Positions 38,012-46,793 of a stretch of 64,000 nucleotides of DNA are shown here, piece by piece. Each line of letters opens with the position of its first letter. Within the stretch, counting starts at the first letter, position 1. This DNA is from Bacteroidota bacterium (lineage in GTDB: Bacteria; Bacteroidota; Bacteroidia; Flavobacteriales; Weeksellaceae): the NCBI GenBank assembly GCA_023386965.1, contig JAEWIR010000044.1, positions 6,452 through 70,451 on the forward strand, given 5' to 3'. The notes under the pieces were generated by a model. It did not search any database. It saw only the letters and a program-made list of their open reading frames with translations, and was not told the DNA's origin. A program made the position numbers and the translations under genes.

Positions 38012-38041
38012 GCATACTGCTTAAAGCCTACAGCCTAAAGC
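38012..38041. repeat. GC-N5 heptad array 6, groES side of the inserted gene
   Basis: GC at 38012, 38019, 38026, 38033 and 38040, exact 7-base phase, filling the 33-base gap between the groES stop and the four-helix gene. GCTTTA and GCTGTA units recur, in inverse order, in array 5. Confidence 0.72.
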
Positions 38042-38043
38042 TC

Positions 38044-38322
38044 TTAAGCCAAAATTCCCAATAAGTCAGATTCCTTTACAATAAGATAATCTTTACCATC
38101 CAGTTTAAGTTCAGAACCTGAATACTTTCCGTAAAGCACTCTGTCGCCCGTTTTAACGGTCATTGGTTCGTCTTTTTTACCGTTTCCAACAGCGATTACT
38201 GTTCCTTCCTGTGGTTTTTCTTTAGCTGTATCAGGAATGATGATACCTGATGCAGTTGTTGTTTCCGCAGCGTTTGGTTCAATAAGAACGCGGTCTGCTA
38301 ATGGTTTGAAATTTACTGACAT
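38044..38322 (-). CDS. groS: Co-chaperonin GroES (Hsp10)
   Basis: 92 residues, full length. [12 protein letters not shown] start, the mobile loop ([18 protein letters not shown]) that contacts GroEL, and the terminal [14 protein letters not shown] are present. It is the promoter-proximal gene of the chaperonin operon. No CIRCE (HrcA) inverted repeat is seen upstream. Confidence 0.97.
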   Translation of the reverse strand: MSVNFKPLADRVLIEPNAAETTTASGIIIPDTAKEKPQEGTVIAVGNGKKDEPMTVKTGDRVLYGKYSGSELKLDGKDYLIVKESDLLGILA

Positions 38323-38769
38323 ATTATTTGATTTTAGTTAAGATTTTACTTGTCATCCTTTTCTCCAAAACTTTGCCAAGAAGCGCCGCCGACCTTTTGA
38401 TGTCACTGTCTGTAATTTTTGGCACAGTTTGAAGAGCGAAAAGTGAAATTTTGGCAGTATATCGAATCTGTTAGTGGCAATCCCTGGATGGGAATCATAT
38501 ATCCAATTTGGAGCAGTCGGTTCGCTGCTATTGTGAGGGGCGCTAATGATGTTGCGTGTAGGGTTGCTAAAGTTTTAACGGGTTGTGATGAATATTTTCA
38601 TATAAAATATCTGTTTAAATTAAAAAATGGGTGATTTACCTTTATTTTACTACCCGATTAGGAATAATTTTACGAAGTCTGATTGATATCATTTAACTGA
38701 AAACATTGCCGTTGGACAAAGCGAAACCCGAAACGCTTAACAGTAGGGAAACCATAAAAACAAATAGTC
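38323..38769. other. Intergenic region upstream of groES and of the 704-residue gene
   Basis: 447 bases without a credible gene; a 71-codon frame from a TTG at 38419 has no recognisable features. On the minus strand TTGGCAAAGTTTTGG (38365-38379) resembles a sigma-54 -24/-12 pair but the spacing is one base short, so it is only a weak candidate for groES. On the plus strand TAATTTTA near 38664 is a one-mismatch -7 box for the 704-residue gene. A small AAGCG/CGCTT hairpin lies in its leader. Confidence 0.35.
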
Positions 38770-40884
38770 ATGCCTAACGAATTAAACGAAAAGCAGCTTA
38801 TGCTTGCCCGAAATGAATCTCAGCTTTATCTGGCCAACATCAGCTCAAAATCTGCCCTGAAATTAAATACACCCCTGGCGTTTTTTGAAAAAAACTTCAA
38901 TACTTCCTTTGAAGAATTGGGTTGTGTAGGCTATAATCCGGACAGTGAAGAGCTGACCGCGATTGTGAAAATTAAGAGAGCTTATGGATACTCCGGAAAT
39001 CTGTGCAGTGCCGGTTCTCATATTTATGTAAGGTTTTATGTAAATTACGGTGGCGGCTGGGTAGATGAAGGATATGTGGGTGCTAATGTTCATGATATCC
39101 CGGATTCAAAAGACTGTGACCAACAGCTTGAAAAACCCATGGAATTCGCACTGCGCCTTAAAATTGACCCTAAGCAGAAAGTCTGTTCGCAACCTGTTTT
39201 GCCTAAGGTGAAAGCTGTCCTTCTCTGGAATTCTATTCCGCCGGCAAACGATCCAAATTTAACCCAGCCAGGTTACGTTTGGGGAAACGTGAAGGAAGAC
39301 CAGATTCAGATTAAGCCCATAAAAATCAATATTCCCTTTGTGAATATCGGTTCTCTGATTGAGAAAGCCATTTTAAATCCTGCTATATCCCTGAAAGATC
39401 TTACATCGAATAATCCTGCGGCCGCGAAGAGTCTTAGTGATGCACAGAAAGAATATGCGGCAGATAAAGTTAATTTCTCCCAGCTGGTAAGCGATTATAA
39501 AAAAGCTAATCTCAGTGTAGAACCCCATCGGTCTGGTGCCAAACTTTTGGTAGAAGCCATGACCAGCAATGATCCGGTTATTAAAAGCAATATAGTTTCG
39601 CTGTTTAAGGCCAATCAGCTTGATTTTACAAAAAGTCTGCAGGATCTCATCAAATCTACAGGCAATACGACCTATGAGGAAATTGGCTGTGTAGGACTGG
39701 ATTATCACAAGGAAGCTTTTGTGGCCACATTCCGGGCGAAGAAAAACTATGGCTATGGTGGTGGCCTGTGCACGGCGGGTTCTAAAGAATATGTGACTTT
39801 CTGGATCAAGGATTCATCCACAAACTGCCAGTGGGTGAGGGTAGGTACCCAGGTGGTTGTTCTCCATGATATTCCCGGACACGCCGGTCTTTCTTACTCT
39901 GCCATCCTGCCTTATGACCTTACGAAGTTTAAAACCAAATGCGATGCGCCAAGGGTCATAAAAGTTCGCGCAGTGCTTTCCTGGAATGTGCCACCCACAG
40001 GCCTCGATACTCCTTACTGGGGTAATTTCAAGGAGGCATATGTTCAGATTCCGCCCATGCCTAAAGGCTGGAACGGCAAGTCACCAAAGATGATTCTTTT
40101 AGGCGGAATTTCAGTTGATCATATTGATGACACCACCGGTCTTACGCTGCCTGCAGCAAAATTTGAAATTAACCAGAATCCGGTGATCAATGGCAGCCGG
40201 TTTATGGGCAAAATAAGTATCCACGGCGTTTCATCGCCATTTGCGGGTATGAAATACCGGATTAAGGTGATTAACCTGGAAACCGGAGCTATGAATTATG
40301 TGAATGATCCGCTGCATCTGGTAGGTTATGATTCTTCCGGCAACGTAATTCATACTACCATCAATCCGGAACCGGATACTAATTATTATACCTATCAGCC
40401 TTATCAGCTCAATATAATGAGTCAGCTGGCACTTTTCAGCCCGGGCACAAATGCCAGACTGAACATTGTGATTGAACATGAAGACGGAAGTTCAGATTCT
40501 CACCGTATCCAAATGGATAACACTTATCCTGTACCTATGATGAAGATCAATGATGAAGGGGAATGCGTTCATTTCAAAAAAGGTGATGTAATTCTCGGTA
40601 AGTTCAGCGCTACCGACAATTTCATCCATAAATTCACACTTTCTGTTTCCGGTGGCCGCTTTACCGACATGGATTTTGAAGGCGTAAATCAGGTCATTGC
40701 TCCCGGCGAGGTGAATTCATTTACCAGAACAGTGAATGTAGTGAACGGCGAATTTAAAGTAACAACTGCAACAGACAAAAACTGTGGAAACATAGTTCTG
40801 GTAATTGAACAGAAAAACGTGGTGGACAGTGCTTACATGGCAAGTCCTACGTATACCAATCAGGCATTCTGTCTGAAAGATTAA
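38770..40884 (+). CDS. Uncharacterised protein with a duplicated Cys-containing module
   Basis: 704 residues, not recognised. No signal peptide or membrane segment; the start MPNELNEKQLMLARNESQLYL is hydrophilic. A module of about 130 residues occurs twice: EELGCVGYNPDSEELTAIV ... GYSGNLCSAGSHIYVRF ... VHDIPD ... KAVLLWNSIPP (about 45-160) and EEIGCVGLDYHKEAFVATF ... GYGGGLCTAGSKEYVTF ... LHDIPG ... RAVLSWNVPP (about 297-410), each ending in a VQI/IQI strand. An all-beta C-terminal half follows. Monocistronic with its own terminator. I recall comparable GYGGGLCTAGS-VHDIP tracts in uncharacterised proteins of other phyla, unverified. Confidence 0.8.
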   Translation: MPNELNEKQLMLARNESQLYLANISSKSALKLNTPLAFFEKNFNTSFEELGCVGYNPDSEELTAIVKIKRAYGYSGNLCSAGSHIYVRFYVNYGGGWVDEGYVGANVHDIPDSKDCDQQLEKPMEFALRLKIDPKQKVCSQPVLPKVKAVLLWNSIPPANDPNLTQPGYVWGNVKEDQIQIKPIKINIPFVNIGSLIEKAILNPAISLKDLTSNNPAAAKSLSDAQKEYAADKVNFSQLVSDYKKANLSVEPHRSGAKLLVEAMTSNDPVIKSNIVSLFKANQLDFTKSLQDLIKSTGNTTYEEIGCVGLDYHKEAFVATFRAKKNYGYGGGLCTAGSKEYVTFWIKDSSTNCQWVRVGTQVVVLHDIPGHAGLSYSAILPYDLTKFKTKCDAPRVIKVRAVLSWNVPPTGLDTPYWGNFKEAYVQIPPMPKGWNGKSPKMILLGGISVDHIDDTTGLTLPAAKFEINQNPVINGSRFMGKISIHGVSSPFAGMKYRIKVINLETGAMNYVNDPLHLVGYDSSGNVIHTTINPEPDTNYYTYQPYQLNIMSQLALFSPGTNARLNIVIEHEDGSSDSHRIQMDNTYPVPMMKINDEGECVHFKKGDVILGKFSATDNFIHKFTLSVSGGRFTDMDFEGVNQVIAPGEVNSFTRTVNVVNGEFKVTTATDKNCGNIVLVIEQKNVVDSAYMASPTYTNQAFCLKD

Positions 40885-40904
40885 TTCATTTATAATTCTA
40901 AAAC

Positions 40905-40938
40905 AAAACAGGAGCTGCACCGCAACTCCTGTTTTTTT
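40905..40938. terminator. Bidirectional terminator between the 704-residue gene and the M1 peptidase
   Basis: AAACAGGAG / CTCCTGTTT stem with an internal TG/CA extension, flanked by A on one side and T on the other, between convergent genes. Confidence 0.85.
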
Positions 40939-43304
40939 TATTTACCCGCAGCCTGCATGGGATTTATCCGTTCCTGTGCTGCACCGCGCACCGCATTTCC
41001 TGCTTTTTGTTTAAAGACTTCAAACTTTGTGACCGGAGCCGGAATCTGACCCCAGAAATTATTGCTGATGTCTATGTCGGCGGTTTCACGCAAAGGATCA
41101 AGCTGAATTGACTTTAATTTTTTGTCAAAGAAGTAGGTTTTGGACACTTTGTTCTCATCCTTTCGCCAGATTTGAGCTGAGGATTTATCGCTGAGTTTTG
41201 TACCGTCTTCGAAAGTGAACTCCAGAATGATGGGCATTACCATCCCGCCCTTATTAACAAAATCAATTTGATAGCCAAATATATTTTGCAGGTCACGCTT
41301 ATCTTTGGCGGCTACCTTCTCCATTGTTTCGCGCTCAACAGTATATTCACGCTTCGTATTTACTTTTTCCCGGCCACGTGCGTAACGCCAGTAAAAATCC
41401 TGACTTTCCATGTCTTTATCGGTGTAAAAGGTGATACTTTTATCATTACGGTTACGGATTTTGGAAATGTCATCAAATGAATTGAGAAGTGGGGCGTCTA
41501 CATTATAAACCTCACGAAAAGGTTGCGGAGTGGCGTCCAGGTCCGGAGTAGCTACGATGACTTTGTCAATTGCAATATCTACCGGATCGGTACCATAAAA
41601 CCAGCCCCGCCAGAACCAGTCCAGGTTTTCGGCACTGGCATCATTCATTGAACGGAAGAAATCTGCAGGTTCGGGATGCCTGAACGCCCATCTTTTTGAA
41701 TAAGTTTTGAACGCTTTGTCAAATATTTCACGGCCCATTATTGTTTCGCGCAGGATATTCAGGCCGGTGGCAGGTTTGGCATAAGCATTCGGGCCGAAAT
41801 GGATGATGTTCTCTGAATTCACCATGATGGGTTCCAGCTGGTCTTTCGGTAACTTCATATAATCTACGATCGTGTGTGCCGGTCCTCGGCGGGAAGGAAA
41901 TTTATTGTCCCATCTCTCCTCTGTAAGGTACTCTACAAAAGTATTCAGACCCTCATCCATCCAGGACCACTGCCTTTCGTCTGAATTTACAATCATTGGG
42001 AAAAAGTTGTGTCCGACTTCGTGAATAATCACGCCGATCATTCCGTTTTTAATTCCTTCAGAATAAGTGCCGTCTTTTTCTGTCCTGCCATAATTGAAGC
42101 AAATCATAGGATATTCCATACCGTTGGCAGCTTCCACCGACTGCGCCACCGGATAGGGGTACGGAATTGTGAATTCACTGTAGGTAAGGATGGTGTGCGC
42201 AACTGCCCGGGTCGAAAATTTACGGTAAAGATGGTAAGATTCTTTTGGGTAGAGGCTCATGGCCATCACCTGATTGTTGTTTTCAGGAATTACAACCTTC
42301 ATACCGTCCCAAATAAATTTCCGGGAAGATGTCCACGCAAAATCGCGCACGTTTTCGGCTTCAAAAACCCAGGTTTTTCTCTGTTTTGACCTGGTTTTTT
42401 CAGCTTTTTTGGCCTCCTCCAAAGTAACTATTTCAACTGGTTCTGAAGCTGTTTGGGCTTTTTTCCAGCGAGCAAGCTGAGTAGGTGTCAGAACTGTTTC
42501 AAAATTCTTTCCTTCACCTGTTGAAGCAACAATATGGTCAGCGGGAACATTCATGGAGACTTTGTAGTTGCCGAAGGGGAGCGCAAATTCACCTCTTCCC
42601 GTAAACTGGTTATGCTGCCAGCCTTTAAAGTCGCTGTATACGCACATCCGGGGAAACCATTGTGTTATGGTGTACAGATCATTACCGTCTTCAGGAAAGT
42701 GTTCATAGCCACCACGGCCGCCCATTGTTATACGGTTGGGAATATTGTAATTCCAGTCTATTTTAAACGTGTATTTTTCTCCGCTTTTCAGCGGTCTGGG
42801 CAGGTCTATCCGCATCATGGTTTTATTTACGGTGTAGGGCAGGGTATTTCCCGCGGCATCAGTAACTTTTTCCAGATTTACACCGTAGCCGTTATCCTTT
42901 GCCGGCAGATCGGTCACTTTCAGGCGGTCTGTTGTAATTTGACGCGGCAGGGTGGATTCCATATCATAGCCTGCATTATTTACTGAGGACTGCTGGTTTT
43001 CATCCAGTTGCAGCCACAGATATTCCAGTTCGTCCGGTGAATTATTATAATAAGTCACAGTCTCCGATCCCCGCAGATTTCTTTTTTCCTCATCCAGATA
43101 CGCCGTAATTTCGTAATCTGCGCGGTTTTGCCAATATTGGTGCCCGGGCGCGCCGGAGGCATTCCGATACACATTGGGAGTGGGCAGGATGGTTCCCAGC
43201 TGTTCAAATTTGTTTCCATGGTTGCTTCCCGGGTTATTCTGGATATTCTGAGCAAAAAAACTCACGGGCAACAGCACAGCGAGCAGCAGATTAAAAAGTT
43301 TCAT
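40938..43304 (-). CDS. M1 family (aminopeptidase N-like) zinc metallopeptidase
   Basis: 788 residues. Signal peptide MKLFNLLLAVLLPVSFFAQ. The zinc site HEVGHNFFPMIVNSDERQWS with Glu in WMDEGLN fits HExxH-x18-E. The exopeptidase motif, normally GxMEN, reads NGMEYP, a variant usual in Bacteroidota periplasmic M1 enzymes. The N-terminal beta domain is typical; the C-terminus is barrel-free and ends AQERINPMQAAGK. It is predicted to be periplasmic or exported. HupE-like and DUF6702 genes lie beside it, a recurrent flavobacterial grouping. Confidence 0.9.
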   Translation of the reverse strand: MKLFNLLLAVLLPVSFFAQNIQNNPGSNHGNKFEQLGTILPTPNVYRNASGAPGHQYWQNRADYEITAYLDEEKRNLRGSETVTYYNNSPDELEYLWLQLDENQQSSVNNAGYDMESTLPRQITTDRLKVTDLPAKDNGYGVNLEKVTDAAGNTLPYTVNKTMMRIDLPRPLKSGEKYTFKIDWNYNIPNRITMGGRGGYEHFPEDGNDLYTITQWFPRMCVYSDFKGWQHNQFTGRGEFALPFGNYKVSMNVPADHIVASTGEGKNFETVLTPTQLARWKKAQTASEPVEIVTLEEAKKAEKTRSKQRKTWVFEAENVRDFAWTSSRKFIWDGMKVVIPENNNQVMAMSLYPKESYHLYRKFSTRAVAHTILTYSEFTIPYPYPVAQSVEAANGMEYPMICFNYGRTEKDGTYSEGIKNGMIGVIIHEVGHNFFPMIVNSDERQWSWMDEGLNTFVEYLTEERWDNKFPSRRGPAHTIVDYMKLPKDQLEPIMVNSENIIHFGPNAYAKPATGLNILRETIMGREIFDKAFKTYSKRWAFRHPEPADFFRSMNDASAENLDWFWRGWFYGTDPVDIAIDKVIVATPDLDATPQPFREVYNVDAPLLNSFDDISKIRNRNDKSITFYTDKDMESQDFYWRYARGREKVNTKREYTVERETMEKVAAKDKRDLQNIFGYQIDFVNKGGMVMPIILEFTFEDGTKLSDKSSAQIWRKDENKVSKTYFFDKKLKSIQLDPLRETADIDISNNFWGQIPAPVTKFEVFKQKAGNAVRGAAQERINPMQAAGK

Positions 43305-43391
43305 AAAAACCAGATTTAATGAAGTAGTGTTTAAATTTAGCTAAATGTTACCAAATTCAGCTAAATATAATTAATTGAGTATGAAATGTTA

Positions 43392-43970
43392 TTAAAAAGG
43401 CAGTCTTTCCAGCGTCATCTGAAGAGCTAAAGCAAAAACAGCTGCAGAAACAAAAAGGATCCAGTCTTTACGGTTAGCTTTAAAAATTGCCAAAATGAGC
43501 CATTGAAATGCGAGAATGACCGCGACTACTACAATTTGTCCCAATTCCAGGCCGATATTGAAGCCAAGTAAAGGTAAAAACAGATCCTGCTCGTTTGCCA
43601 TGGTCATCCGTGCGGTGTTTGCGAAACCCATTCCATGGATGAGGCCGAAAATCATCGCCAGATAATGGTTCATCTTCATCAGATTCTGCTGTCTGTTTTT
43701 CATCAGGATATTGTCTGCAGCCGTGATAAAAATGGTGAGCGGGATCAGGAACTCAACCCATTGGCCCGGAACCTTTACTAGATCTAATACACTTAGTGCT
43801 AATGTAATGGAGTGGCCTATGGTGAATGCGGTAATAAGCCATAGGATCTTTTTCCAGTCCTTCATGCTGAAAACAACAACCAGTACCAGTACAAAAAGCT
43901 GGTGATCCAGGGCGTCAAGGGAGATGATATGCTCCCAACCCAAACTCAGATAAAATAGAAAATCCTGCAT
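43392..43970 (-). CDS. HupE/UreJ-like membrane protein
   Basis: 192 residues from ATG 43970 (MQDFLFYLSLGWEHIIS); a longer frame to 44093 would run into the divergent gene. Five to six transmembrane helices are visible, with the family's His-rich GWEHIISLDALDHQLF, FTIGHSITLAL and FGLIHGMGFANTARM motifs. HupE/UreJ proteins are nickel/cobalt or metal-related permeases by homology, but no urease or hydrogenase is in the window, so the substrate is open. Divergent from the DUF6702 gene across 53 bases. Confidence 0.82.
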   Translation of the reverse strand: MQDFLFYLSLGWEHIISLDALDHQLFVLVLVVVFSMKDWKKILWLITAFTIGHSITLALSVLDLVKVPGQWVEFLIPLTIFITAADNILMKNRQQNLMKMNHYLAMIFGLIHGMGFANTARMTMANEQDLFLPLLGFNIGLELGQIVVVAVILAFQWLILAIFKANRKDWILFVSAAVFALALQMTLERLPF

Positions 43971-44011
43971 TGGCCGTTCTTTTAAGCTGGCGATAATACA
44001 AAATTTATTTC

Positions 44012-44019
44012 TAATTTTG
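44012..44019 (+). promoter_or_regulatory. -7 element immediately before the DUF6702 gene
   Basis: TAATTTTG ends only four bases before the ATG, so transcription would begin at or very near the start codon. Confidence 0.45.
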
Positions 44020-44023
44020 GCAG

Positions 44024-44524
44024 ATGCGTAAACTGCTGATCCTTTTGTCCATCCTTCTGTTTTCGGCTCTCCCTGCAAGCGAAATTCATCCATATCATGT
44101 AGGCTCCGTTGAGTTCAGATATAATGCATCATCCAAAACCTTTGAGATCAGCGCTAAGTTTTTTCTGGATGACCTGGAAAATGCACTGAAGGAAAAATAT
44201 GGCGAGGCAGTGCACTTTAATGACGGATCGTATAAGGCAAAAATAAATACCTTACTGATTAATTACCTTTCCGGCCACCTTAAGCTAAAAGCTGATGATA
44301 AGGTGTTACATCTCACCTATCTCGGATTTGAAGAAGACAGTGAAGCGGTGAATATTTACCTGGAATCCCAAAAACTTGATTCTCCCAAAAAAGTAGAAGC
44401 TGCCGTAAGTGTACTTTATAATCTTTTCGACGATCAGATCAACATCATTCATATTATCGTAAACGGAAAAAGGCAAAGCCATAAACTCAGTTATCCGGAC
44501 CGTTACCTTTACCGGAATTTTTAG
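44024..44524 (+). CDS. DUF6702 family exported protein
   Basis: 166 residues. Signal peptide MRKLLILLSILLFSALPAS, then HPYHVGSVEFRYNASSKTFEIS and FFLDDLENAL, matching the DUF6702 pattern. Usually found beside HupE-like and M1 peptidase genes, as here. Function is not known; a periplasmic partner of the HupE-like permease is a guess. Its stop overlaps the stop of the convergent gene within TTAG. Confidence 0.8.
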   Translation: MRKLLILLSILLFSALPASEIHPYHVGSVEFRYNASSKTFEISAKFFLDDLENALKEKYGEAVHFNDGSYKAKINTLLINYLSGHLKLKADDKVLHLTYLGFEEDSEAVNIYLESQKLDSPKKVEAAVSVLYNLFDDQINIIHIIVNGKRQSHKLSYPDRYLYRNF

Positions 44525-45099
44525 ATCCGAAAACGGCTGTTGAAAGTTTCAGCATGATTTACCAGGTCGGGGAAAAATCTCATGAAATGATGTTCAAGCT
44601 GAGGCTTGTTATTCAGGAAAACCTCGAAAACAGCTAGGTTTTTATCCAGATATCTGGCCTTGTTCAGGACGTTGCGGAACGAAAAGTGAATGCCCTGGTC
44701 TTCGCGGTAATGATAAAGCCAGTTATCTCTTTCCATTCCTTCAAGCATTCGGTGAAAAGTTGGTGGGAAAAGATGCAGATGATGTCGCAGAACTCCGTAA
44801 ACTCTTTCTGCGTGCTGTTTTAAAACTTCTTCAGGAAGATGGTTGGCCAGGAAATAATCAAACGCCACATCTACAAACGCGCCCGAATAAAGCCGCACGA
44901 GTGGGCTGAAAACCTTCTTGGCCTCATGAATCTCAGGATGTGCATCCGTAAAGGTATCAACCTCGCGGTGCAGCAATATCCCTTCCACAACTTCGGGCGG
45001 AAACGAAAACCGGTCTTTATTCCGGATGAAATCCTGAAGGAACTGACCAACGATATGCCCGTCCGAAAATGCCAGGTAGGAATGTGCCAAAAAATTCAT
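44521..45099 (-). CDS. Acyl carrier protein phosphodiesterase-like protein (AcpH/DUF479)
   Basis: 192 residues. MNFLAHSYLAFSDGHIVGQF and HREVDTFTDAHPEI are the AcpH signature, with later GAFVDVAFDYFLA. AcpH enzymes cleave the 4'-phosphopantetheine from holo-ACP using a metal. The first metal motif is usually GNFxxDF; here it is GQFLQDF, which keeps the Asp. Convergent with the DUF6702 gene, four-base overlap. Confidence 0.85.
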   Translation of the reverse strand: MNFLAHSYLAFSDGHIVGQFLQDFIRNKDRFSFPPEVVEGILLHREVDTFTDAHPEIHEAKKVFSPLVRLYSGAFVDVAFDYFLANHLPEEVLKQHAERVYGVLRHHLHLFPPTFHRMLEGMERDNWLYHYREDQGIHFSFRNVLNKARYLDKNLAVFEVFLNNKPQLEHHFMRFFPDLVNHAETFNSRFRI

Positions 45100-45185
45100 C
45101 TGCTAATTTATATAAATTGGCAGGAACAGAAACCCGCTTAATATGCTTATTCATGAAAATAAGGTCAATATTTTTGGTTGATGAT

Positions 45186-46721
45186 TTATTTTACGATGAA
45201 TTTCGCTGAGCCTTTTAACTCATGATCAGTTCCCGAAACCGTCAGGATGTATTCGCCCGGACTCAAGTGCCGTATGTTTACCGTTTTTTTCTTTCCTGTG
45301 TGCACCAGCTGCCCGGCCATGTTGATGATGCGGATGTTAATATCTTCACTGTTTCCGGTGATGATATTGATTTCCTCTGAAGCCGGATTTGGGTATATAG
45401 TGATTTCATTCCGGGTTTCGATAACTGATTCGGCGGTGTTCATGCTTGCAGTTGGCATAAAACCGGCAACCACGCATGCAAAACGTGCAAAGCCGAAGGC
45501 TTCGTCAGAGGGGTTAGGATTGGGAGCTGCTATTCCGGTCGATTCTCCGTTATAATGCACCAAAGGGTTGGCCCACCGGTTGGTTCTGGAGCAATTGATG
45601 CCCGCATCAGCGCACTCATCGTTGTAGGCCATCAGTGTGCGCCAGCGCTGAGAAGTGGAGCTGGCTGTGCCCAGTGTAACTGCAGTTCGATTTACATAGC
45701 CGTGCATATTGGAGCAGGGGTTATTACTTTGGTTTACATACCAGTCATGGTTAAGCCCCATATTGTGCCCCATCTCATGGCTTAAAGTATAATTTGAAAC
45801 AGCGCAGTTCCGTAATGATACCGAAAACGCCGCGGTATTGCTGTAGTTGGAAGGATTGGTGTTTAAATATCCGAGGCCGCAGGTATTGGTAGGCGTAGCT
45901 GTGATCAGCGCACATAAATCTGCACCATGCGTGGCTCGCAGTGTGTGTGCATCATCCATAAAACCGTCTGCCGGCAAACGCAGCCTGTTTAGGTCGGTAC
46001 TAATGTTACCACTCTCAGTGTAATCAATTTCGCCGGCATAGACCAAATTTATTGTTGTGTTCGGTATGCCGGAATTCAGGAGCGAGAGGTTGAAATTGGT
46101 GATGGCAGTGGCAATCTGGGAATTGCTTTGAGCCACGCTTCCCCATCCCAATCTGGCAGCTGAGGTGTACACCACCATCACATCAATGGTCGTGGCCCCG
46201 CAAACAGGTGTCTGGGAAAGGCAGATATTGGGGTTTGATTTATGTGTTGCTGCCGCCGGAAGCAGGAAATCCATACTGGAGTCGCGGCTGTTGATATACG
46301 CCTCATTAACCAGTGAAACGGCAATGATCTTGTCGTCTGTTTGCTGAAACATTATTTTTTCACCTTCAGATGAGGCATACATGCCCGAAAGCATATTGCC
46401 GAAGCGCGAAAATACAAGTTCGGAATTTGGTTCGTTTTCTATGGAGTAAGCAAATGATGTACTTTTATTGGTGTACTTGAACGTTTTGGTGAGGATGGCC
46501 CGGATCTTCTTTCCGGTCAAGAGCTGTATTTCCAGATCAGTTTCTGTATTAAAAGGGGGCTGCAGGTAATAGCTTGTAGATATATAGGAAGCTGACAGGT
46601 CTTCGTGCAGCTTTTGGTTAGGCTGAAGGTGAGCCGGATTCACCGGATTCTGAAATAAAGACGTTTGAGCACATAACAGGGCAGTACAAAATGACCAAAG
46701 AAGGGAGAGTTTTCTTTTCAT
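45186..46721 (-). CDS. Secreted reprolysin-like (M12) zinc metalloprotease with T9SS type A sorting domain
   Basis: 511 residues. Signal peptide MKRKLSLLWSFCTALLCAQ, a propeptide of about 150 residues, then a compact catalytic domain: IDVMVVYTSAAR (start of the domain), zinc motif HEMGHNMGLNHDWYVNQ and a Met-turn near RTLMAYNDEC. A T9SS sorting domain (IYPNPASEEINIITG ... AKFIVK) closes the protein. Smaller than the two T9SS proteases at 3-8 kb and without FN3 domains. A TATATTTG box lies 30 bases upstream of its ATG, suggesting a separate unit. Confidence 0.9.
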   Translation of the reverse strand: MKRKLSLLWSFCTALLCAQTSLFQNPVNPAHLQPNQKLHEDLSASYISTSYYLQPPFNTETDLEIQLLTGKKIRAILTKTFKYTNKSTSFAYSIENEPNSELVFSRFGNMLSGMYASSEGEKIMFQQTDDKIIAVSLVNEAYINSRDSSMDFLLPAAATHKSNPNICLSQTPVCGATTIDVMVVYTSAARLGWGSVAQSNSQIATAITNFNLSLLNSGIPNTTINLVYAGEIDYTESGNISTDLNRLRLPADGFMDDAHTLRATHGADLCALITATPTNTCGLGYLNTNPSNYSNTAAFSVSLRNCAVSNYTLSHEMGHNMGLNHDWYVNQSNNPCSNMHGYVNRTAVTLGTASSTSQRWRTLMAYNDECADAGINCSRTNRWANPLVHYNGESTGIAAPNPNPSDEAFGFARFACVVAGFMPTASMNTAESVIETRNEITIYPNPASEEINIITGNSEDINIRIINMAGQLVHTGKKKTVNIRHLSPGEYILTVSGTDHELKGSAKFIVK

Positions 46722-46750
46722 GCGGTTTGTGTTTTAATGGTAAGTTTTAC

Positions 46751-46758
46751 CAAATATA
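46751..46758 (-). promoter_or_regulatory. -7 promoter element of the 511-residue metalloprotease
   Basis: TATATTTG on the minus strand, full TAnnTTTG match, 29 bases before the ATG. Confidence 0.5.
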
Positions 46759-46793
46759 ACCATTAATATCTTCCGCAGGATGGTTAAGTAAAC

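Noticed and set aside
38360..38382. Sigma-54 promoter for groES
   Set aside because: TTGGCA and the second block are one base too close for the -24/-12 pair; kept only as a weak remark.
38323..38420. CIRCE element controlling groES
   Set aside because: No TTAGCACTC-N9-GAGTGCTAA inverted repeat is present.
38419..38634. 71-codon frame upstream of the 704-residue gene
   Set aside because: TTG start in the groES upstream region, no domain, no signal peptide and no homology recalled; probably chance.
43971..44093. 41 extra N-terminal residues for the HupE-like protein
   Set aside because: It overlaps the divergent DUF6702 gene and its promoter, and the family starts at the first membrane helix.
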